From positions 315,003,933 to 315,067,932 of the forward strand of contig CM040123.1 in NCBI GenBank assembly GCA_022559845.1: DNA of 64,000 nucleotides. The letters are read 5' to 3'. A program made the translations under genes and the position numbers. Positions 57,001-64,000 of this stretch are shown here, in pieces; positions within the stretch are counted from its first letter, which is position 1; every line of letters starts with the position of its first letter. The notes under the pieces were generated by a model. The model was given only the letters and a program-made list of their open reading frames with translations, ran no database searches and was not told the DNA's origin. The DNA comes from Amorphophallus konjac. Lineage: Eukaryota > Streptophyta > Magnoliopsida > Alismatales > Araceae.

Positions 57001-58303
57001 GTTAGTGCGTCAGAGAACCTGCTGGCAGTAAACTAAAGTAAAGGTTTATGAAAACATAACATGCCTGGAAATCAACATACTACCACTGTCCTAGTCATGA
57101 TAACGATGCATAGGCCAACTATATGCAAGGGCTTAGTGAATAGACAAGATAATACCTTTTAATTTCCATTTAGGGCTAAGAGATGCATGAATGTATAAAA
57201 CTATGAAATCATGAAATTCTTAGTCTATAATCCATGAAATCAAGCACAATCAGAGAGCTTTTATCCCTAACAAGTTATTTTTACCAATCATGAGATAACC
57301 TACCTCTTAAGGCCTTTAAACTTCGAATTTAATGCTAGGTGCTACCCTTAGACCCTTGTACTTCTTGTGATAAATTAGCAACTTCAATCTGTTCTATCTC
57401 CTCAGCCTCTTGACCTAAGGATGTGAAATTTTGAGGGTAAGAAGATGAAACTATTGGGTACAAAAAGTTCTAAAGGATTGAACTCTAATTACCTCGTTTA
57501 GACATCCTAATCTCTAGATCTTCAGGGGACTTACGTTCATATTCCTGGGTTGCTAAGGTTGAATCAGCAACTTTGGAAGCTCCTATCTCCTTGGTTGCTT
57601 GATCTCCTAGCACGAAATTTAGAGAACTATTAGTCTAATATATTATAAATAAAAAGTTATAAGGAACTTACTCGAAATTATGACTCCTTACCTTGATTCT
57701 TCACGAGCCAAAAGTAAGGGTCGCTCAGTTCAGAACTAGGTCCTATTTATAGGGTTTTGGTTAGGGTTTGAAGATTAGATCGATTCTAGAGTTCTTAATT
57801 TGTCAGAACCTAATCCCTAAGAGTCCTTAGCAATGTTATAAGCTATCCCAAATCGATCTCTTGTAGATAGGATTTCAAAGTTCCAATCTTTTTGTAATTT
57901 CCTCACCTTACGGAATCTGCAGGATGTAACGGTCGTATCTAGGTGCGTTACAGGGCTGTGGCAGTCGCCCCATAGACCGTTACATTCAACGTGTATAGAG
58001 TTTTAATTTAATCAAACTCTTTTATTCGTTTATCCACAAGATTATCTTACATAAATAGTTTTTATCCTTAAAATACGTGAATAAGCCAATTACCCTTCTA
58101 GAATATGGGCCAAACTTGATAGGCTTGGTCCATAAATCTTTTGGACAATTATTAAATAGGCTAGGTTAACTAATTAGCCTTTTTGAGCCTTATAATGACT
58201 TATTAATCCAATAACCCCTTCACTAATTTATTTAAGCCTTTATAATTTCCAAAAAAATATTTTATAATTCAAAAATTATTTATATAAATTCCGGAGCACT
58301 ACA

Positions 58304-58316
58304 CCCTCCCCCACTT
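58304..58316 (-). other. Polypurine tract of gypsy B
   Basis: The minus strand reads AAGTGGGGGAGGG, directly before the LTR start TGTAGTGC. Duplicated copies are at 54570-54582 and 56437-56449. Confidence 0.85.
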
Positions 58317-58319
58317 AGA

Positions 58320-59999
58320 AGAATTTGGTCCCCAAATTCAATATATGGATTTCGGAGAGTGCACTTACAGTTAAATAATTCTGGGAATCTTTTCCGCATG
58401 GCTGCTTCGGTTTCCCATGTTGCTTCATATGGCCATGTTTCCTTCCATTGAATCTTGACCATACGAATAACTTTATTTCTTAGTTGACGCACTTCCCGTT
58501 CCAGAATCTTTATTGGCTTTTGCTCGTACGTCATATCCTTCTGAATTTTCATATTGTCATAAGTAATAATATGGTTAGGATCATATACATACTTCTTCAG
58601 CATAGAGACGTGAAATACGTCATGAACTCCTGTTAATTGTGGAGGTAAAGCCAGTTTGTAAGCCACTTCACCAATCCTTTCAAGAATTTCAAATGGGCCA
58701 ATGAATCTTGGAGTTAACTTTCCTTTAATGCCAAATCTTCGAATACCACGACCTGGAGAAACCTTTAAATATACAAGATCTCCTACCTGAAACTCCAAGT
58801 CACGTCTTCGATTGTCAACATAAGACTTTTGCCTATCTTGTGCCATTTTTATTCTTTCTTGAATGAGCTTGATCTTCTCTATAGAATCTCTGATAATATC
58901 GGGGCCTAAGAATTGTCTTTCCCCTATTTCACTCCAACATATTGGTGATCGACAGCTTTTTCCGTATAAAGCTTCAAAAGGTGCCATTTGTATACTAGCC
59001 TGATAACTATTGTTATATGCAAACTCTACTAGAGGCAAATGATCATGCCAACTACCTCCAAAGTCGATAGCACAAGCCCTGAGCATATCTTCTACTACCT
59101 GATTCGTTCTTTCCGTTTGACCATCTGTTTGTAGATGAAAAGCTGTGCTGAAATTCAATCTAGTCCCTAGTGACTGTTGTAGACCCTTCCAGAACTGTGA
59201 TGTGAATCGAGGATCTCTATCAGATATAATAGTGACTAGGACACCATGTAGTTTGACAATCTCCTTTATGTATAATGCTGCTAGAATATCCACAGATCAT
59301 TGACTCTTTATTGATATGAAATGTGCAGATTTAGTCAATCGGTCTATGATTACCCATATTCCATCGTGTCCACCTCTTGTCTTGGGTAAACCCATAATGA
59401 AGTCCATCCCTATACTCTCCCATTTCTATTCGAGAATACTCAAGGGATGCAGTTTACCTGCAGGTCTAAAATGTTCTACATTTACTTGTTGGCAGGTAAG
59501 ACAACGGGACACGAAATCAGCTATTTCTCTCTTCATATTGGGCCACCAGAAATTTCTTTTGAGATCTTGATACATCTTTGTTCCTCTGGATGAATTGTGT
59601 ATTTGGAATTATGTGCTTCATCTAGGATCAATTTCTTCGTAGCCTCATGATCTGGTACACATATTCGGCCCTTGAATAATAATCTTCCGTCATTGGAAAT
59701 AGAAAAATCCGGCCTTTGTTCAATATTGGCTTTAATTTCCAGTAATATAGGATCATCATTTTGCAGCTTGACCAGATCTTCTATCAATGTAGGTTGAGCT
59801 CGGATATTAGCTATGAAACAATCTTCTTCCTTTATGTCAATATCTAAGTTCAACTGAGCAAATTGAGGAATAAGGTTAGTTACACTTATCATAAGACTTG
59901 ATATCATACCCATTGATTTTCTGCTCAGTGCATCTACTACAGCATTAGCCTTACCAGGATGATATTGAATTGCAAAATCAAAGTCTTTGAGATATTCTA
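58320..59999 (-). pseudogene. pol: Integrase and chromodomain of gypsy B
   Basis: From the deletion junction at about 60000 the frame reads the end of RNase H (YLKDFDFAIQYHPGK), then the linker and zinc domain, broken near 59590 by a frameshift after YTIHPE. The core follows with stops near 59300 and 59430. From 59293 the frame is open to the end: IISDRDPRFTSQFW (second Asp), HLQTDGQTERTNQ (Glu), FHVSMLKKYVYDPNH and a chromodomain-like IKILEREVRQLRNK ... VKIQW ... EATWETE region. The end is near 58330, with the open frame running into the PPT. Closely related to the integrase of A but a distinct copy. Confidence 0.86.
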
Positions 60000-60790
60000 A
60001 CTACCTCCTCCTTGATCTTCTTTTGCTTATGGGAACTCCCACCATTCCCACTCCTAGATCTTTTCTTACTATCACGGCTTTTATAGGGTTCTGTGATGCT
60101 GAATTTCTCTTTCTTATAACGCCGATAAGAACGTCGGCTGGATTCTTCTCCCTTTCCTTTCAATTTTTTGACCTTCTCTAAGGTCCTTTCACATAGGTAC
60201 GCCCGCTGAACCATCTCCGCATAAGTACGGATGTTTTGGATCCCGAGATGCTGGATGAAACCGGGACGTAACCCGTCCATAAATCGATTCACCTTTAATA
60301 AATCGGTACTGATTAGATGTGATGCATACGGTGCTAGCCTTGAGAATTGTAGTTCATATTCGGCAACCGTCATCATTCCTTGCCGAAGAGTGGCAAACTC
60401 CATAGCCTTTCGTTCCTTTACGTGCTCCAAAAAGTACTTGGCACGAAATAGGGTAAGAAAACCATCCCATGTATGAGGTGCATCGGCTAGAGGTGCCGGA
60501 ACCGACTTACACCATGTGCGAGCATCTTTGTTAAGTTGAAAGGTTGCGAGACGCACCTTCGCCTGATCGGTGCATTGGATGACGTCAAATATTCGATTCA
60601 TTTTGTCAATCCAGTTCTCTGCCTCGTCGGGATTAGAAGAGCCATAGAATCGCGGAGGATTTAAACCCCGGAAATTGCGATGTAGGTCACCAGCCCTTGC
60701 CCCTGCGCCACCTTGCGCTATAGTTTACAATGCCTGAGTAAGGCCGGCAACTGTTTGTTGCATGCCATCCCAATCTACACGATGAGCCAT
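60000..60790 (-). pseudogene. gag: gag of gypsy B, truncated by deletion
   Basis: Start ATG at 60790 (MAHRVDWDGMQQTVAGLTQAL). A TAA at about 60725-60727 replaces an expected Gln. The rest of the gag domain is open from 60601: TFQLNKDARTWCKSV, MEFATLRQGMMTVAEYELQFS, FMDGLRPGFIQHLGI, then a basic Lys/Arg/Ser linker. The zinc knuckle, protease, RT and most of RNase H are missing: at about 60000 gag joins out of frame to the RNase H tail. The product would be gag only. Confidence 0.87.
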
Positions 60791-61003
60791 TTGTAAGAGA
60801 AGGTACCTGAGAGAAATATAACAACTTGTTATTTCTCATGAAATTGGAATGAACAAAATAAATCTTAAAGCTAACTACCTTATCCCGGGCTCTACCCAAT
60901 TCTCACATGGGTATGAAAATTCTTCCTTAGTTCATAGGTAGGGGTCCTTAAACCTTAGACTTATCCTATGACATGATTCCTTTTCCCTAAGTCCTGAGAC
61001 TTA

Positions 61004-61016
61004 GGCTCTGATACCA
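61004..61016 (-). other. Primer binding site of gypsy B
   Basis: The minus strand reads TGGTATCAGAGCC, 7 nt from the LTR edge at 61024, matching elements A and E. Confidence 0.9.
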
Positions 61017-61023
61017 ACTTAAC

Positions 61024-64000
61024 TGTCACGTCCCGAGCCTTTATGACAGCGGAAGACTCGCTCGAGAAACGTGAACAGCCGGTATGGTAAGCCTCTTGTA
61101 AGCAAGAACGATCAGAGCGCAAGACAATCACAGACATAAATGCAATTGCACAATATTTTTTTAAACTCCAACTTTATTTCATAATAATCAAATTCAATAC
61201 TCAAATACAATCATTAATTCCACTTATTCCAATATACCAGACTCAAGAAAATAGGAAAATTACACAGACTCAATCTAAACAATTTAGACTTCCTAAGTCT
61301 TCACTCTCATCTTGACAATACTTTCATTCGCTCTCGGACCCGCTACTTGAATAACTCGAATCTGAATTCGAATCACTTCCATCTCCTGAAAAGATTGGAA
61401 ATATGTAATAAGCACACTTGCCCAGTAGGTATCTTCGCATCAACATGAAGGCACTATTAAAATAATTAACAACTTAGCTCTAAAGAATAAGGTAGAATCA
61501 TGCGAATGCGATCAATCACGCGATTAAACCAGGTAACAAGACAATCATGTAAGATAGAATGAGAGCAAGTATGAACTAACAAGAATGAAACAAGAACATG
61601 ATATGGCCTTTCATGAACAAGAATGTAACGAGAATGTACTAACAAGCCACATAATCATCACTCTAGTATCTTTTACTTATGAGCAAGTACCTCATGAATT
61701 TCTGTGGAATATCAATAAAGTCAAGTATCAATCATGATGTATTGTGTTGTGGATTTTTACTTATTTATAAAGAAAGTACTCCCAGCGCAATGCGACGCCA
61801 ATAGCATCATACCCCATGGTTTATAATAGTATGTTTCTGACAATCAGCCGAGGGGACTAGCATAGAGCCCTTGAACACAATCAGTGCTCGATCACATCTT
61901 CAAGTATAAATCAAATTTTATCCACGCATGTAACAATAAAGTATGGCCAAGAATGTACAATTCCAACAAGCTCTTGATAACAATACTTCAATGAATGAAT
62001 ACTTTAATAAGAATCATGAGAAATCAAGAATGACTTAAGCAAGGTTATGCTTATGGAAATAATCGACAGCATAACGATACATTCTTTATCTTTCATTCAT
62101 TATATTAGGTTCCTTGATCAATATGATAAGTTCTAGATCATCAAGAGTCTATTTAGAACCTTGGAATATCAACCCTTGGTCAATCCTTGGGTTAAAATAT
62201 TCAAGTAGTGTGACGGTCGTGTACTAGGCCGTTACATGATGTGACACTCCAGTATTAGGCCGTTACATTAGTCTGAATCCAGAACCAAGAAATCGGACTC
62301 AGTTGAATGTGACGGTCGTACATGGGCCGTTAGATGCTCCTGACGGTCCAGCGTAGAGCCGTTACATTACTGATAACCATAAACATCGATAGTGTAATCA
62401 AATCAATGGGCTTTAATGGTACAACCAACTCGGCGTCCTAGTGAGAATCCCATGCTCGCGGAGAATTACGGAGGCCTGGAAACAAGATTTCCTAGTCTAT
62501 TGGAAGAAATATCCAATAGAGAGGTCCTCATGTCCAAGAATAATGTCCCTATAGTGCAAAGTGAACTAATGGACAACATACCGGAATATGCGCCATGTAC
62601 TTAAAGAAATGACTCTATAGATAGAAAAGAATGTGTAACAATGTGAAACCATGAGAAAACTTCGTCAATACAACATTTGGAAAAATCATGATTTAAATAT
62701 AAAACTATAGAATTTATGGCACATGAAATTAACATACTTAAAATAATCCTAAGACACATTAACCATGAAATTTTGAGTATGAATCAGTAACTAAACTTAA
62801 AGTCATGATAACATGTCCAAACTTAGCTATCTAAGCTTATTTATAAGTAAACTCTAACTGGTTATCATTCTGCCTCGGGCTGACAGAACATAGTTCCTGA
62901 CGGTCTAGGATAGGCGCGTTACAGTATTGTGACAGTTTATCGAGGGGCCGTTATAGTGGTCTAACGCTCCTGCTATGGTGCGTCAGAGACAATAGAACAA
63001 ATAAAAACACAACATGATGTGACAGTCTCACGTTAGTGCGTCAGAGAACCTGCTGGCAGTAAACTAAAGTAAAGGTTTATGAAAACATAACATGCCTGGA
63101 AATCAACATACTACCACTGTCTTAGTCATGATAACGATGCATAGGCCAACTATATGCAAGGGTTTAGTGAATAGACAAGATAATACCTTTTAATTTCCAT
63201 TTAGGGCTAAGAGATGCATGAATGTATAAAACTATAAAATCATGAAATTCTTAGTCTATAATGCATGAAATCAAGCACAATCAGAGGGCTTTTATCCCTA
63301 ACAAGTTATTTTTGCCAATCATGAGATAACCTACCTCTTAAGGCCTTTAAACTTCGAATTTAATGCTAGGTGCTACCCTTAGACCCTTGTACTTCTTGTG
63401 ATAAATCAGTAATTTCAATCTGCTCTATCTCCTCAGCCTCTTGACCTAAGGATGTGAAATTCTGAGGGTAAGAAGATGAAACTATTGGGTACAAAAAGTT
63501 CTAAAGATCGAACTCTAATTACCTCGTTTAGACGTCCTAATCTCTGGATCTTCAGGGGTCTTGCGTTCAGATTCCTGGGTTGCTAAGGTTGAATCATCAA
63601 CTTTGGAAGCTCCTATCTCCTTGGTTGCTTGATCTCCTAGCACGAAATTTGGAGAACTATTAGTCTAATATATTATAAACAAAAACTTATAAGGAACTTA
63701 CCTGAAATTATGACTCCTTATCTTGATTCTTCACGAGCCAAAAGTAAGGGTCGCTCAGTTCAGAACTAGGTCCTATTTATAGGGTTTTGGTTAGGGTTTG
63801 AAGATTAGATCGATTCTAGAGTCCTTAATTTGTCAGAAGCTAATCCCTAAGAGTCCTTAGCAATGTTATAAGCTATCCCAAATCGATCTCTTGTAGATAG
63901 GATTTTAAAGTTCCAATCTTTTTATAATTTCCTCACCTTACGGAATCTGCAGGATGTAACGGTCGTATCTAGGTGCGTTACAGGGCTGTGGCGGTCGCCC
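61024..64000 (-). repeat. 5' LTR of gypsy B, incomplete at the window edge
   Basis: Starts TGTCACGTCCC in plus orientation and follows the left LTR closely but lacks the CACTA. About 330 bp, including the LTR end, lie beyond 64000. Contains dyads (62210-62370, 62900-63050), the TATA box (63774) and splice-like sites (61386, 63701). Whether this copy also carries the tandem duplication cannot be seen. Confidence 0.9.
61386..63701 (-). other. Predicted intron within the gypsy B 5' LTR
   Basis: The donor TTTCAG|GTAAGTTCC is at 63701, about 70 bp after the TATA box on the minus strand. The acceptor TTTTCAG|GAGATGGAAGTGATTCG ends at 61386. The following exon has an acidic frame (GDGSDSNSD...) that ends in GAATGA. 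The dyads lie inside. Left-LTR equivalents are 53937 and 40363. Confidence 0.45.

Larger units (their letters stand above)
52754..58354 (-). repeat. Three tandem 1,867-bp LTR/3'-UTR units of gypsy B
   Basis: Units begin at GAGAG at 52754, 54621 and 56488, and the next internal sequence begins at 58355, so all three have the same length. Each has the U3-side part of the LTR (to 54569, 56436, 58303), then about 50 bp of internal 3' UTR with the PPT. Junctions share GAGAG with both the LTR (52754) and the internal sequence (58355), which suggests a duplication seeded by a 5-bp microhomology. Each unit repeats the TATA box, a splice-donor-like site and the PPT. Confidence 0.92.
40001..64000 (-). 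mobile_element. Ty3-gypsy element B (Tekay-like, internally deleted), right end outside window
   Basis: Minus-strand element in the 3' LTR of Copia C. From right to left: 5' LTR (64000-61024, incomplete), PBS (61016-61004), gag (60790-60000), a deletion junction, integrase plus chromodomain (59999-58320), PPT (58316-58304), two extra partial LTR copies and the full 3' LTR (54569-40001) with the CACTA inside. Protease, RT and most of RNase H are deleted. The left TSD should be GTAAT (39996-40000); the right copy is not in the window. Confidence 0.88.

Overview
The window is nuclear DNA from a flowering plant, with no ordinary host gene in view. The evidence is a stack of typical plant transposable elements: Copia elements of the Sirevirus type (gag with CCHC knuckles and coiled coil, many GGGGGAG polypurine motifs, palindrome-rich long LTRs), Ty3-gypsy elements of the Tekay/Del chromodomain type with unusually long LTRs (2.7-4.5 kb), a CACTA (En/Spm) DNA transposon and a small hAT element. 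Primer binding sites complement plant initiator tRNA-Met (TGGTATCAGAGC). The species cannot be named from this sequence. Almost every base can be assigned to an element, and most boundaries are fixed by target site duplications (TSDs).

Layout. 1-19305: a minus-strand gypsy element (called E here) whose body runs off the left edge. Its gag is split by a complete Copia element (D, 147-14037, TSD CTTCT), and D itself carries a 3.1-kb solo gypsy LTR (6965-10111, TSD TATAC). E's 4.5-kb LTR fills 14780-19305. 19306-19338: a 33-bp spacer, the only unassigned DNA. 19339-40000: Copia element C, running past the window in concept. Its 5' LTR is interrupted by a full gypsy element (A, 20120-30242, TSD GCAGG) and a 567-bp hAT element (30982-31548, 8-bp TSD CTTTTACC). 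C has a decayed gag and no pol. 40001-64000: minus-strand gypsy element B, inserted into C's 3' LTR. B's left LTR contains an 11.3-kb CACTA element (40854-52108, TSD AAC). A 1,867-bp LTR/3'-UTR unit of B is tandemly triplicated (52754-58354). B retains gag and integrase but has lost protease, RT and RNase H. B's 5' LTR is cut off by the window end.

Functional state. The retroelements are all broken by stops, frameshifts or deletions. The CACTA element is the exception. Both of its genes, a TNP2-type transposase in 4 exons and an accessory DNA-binding-type protein in 12 exons, can be read by eye with canonical GT-AG introns and unbroken frames of 3,429 and 1,545 nt. Subterminal repeats at both ends and a GC-rich 5' block are also present. 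It is the youngest insertion in its stack and may be autonomous.

Main points of interest: (1) clustered short dyad motifs (GTCGAC, TGACG/CGTCA, CGGTCG types) in every large element, with the same GGGTCGACCC dyad shared by a gypsy LTR and a Copia LTR; (2) conserved GTAGG...TTTTCAG splice-site pairs that suggest an intron lying wholly inside the gypsy LTRs and enclosing the dyad clusters; (3) a tandem array of four identical 57-nt phase-1 mini-exons with their introns in the CACTA accessory gene; (4) runs of short perfect stem-loops in the two Copia LTR leaders; (5) long imperfect foldbacks in the CACTA 5' region. Exon joins, domain calls and counts were read by eye; no alignment or database search was run.
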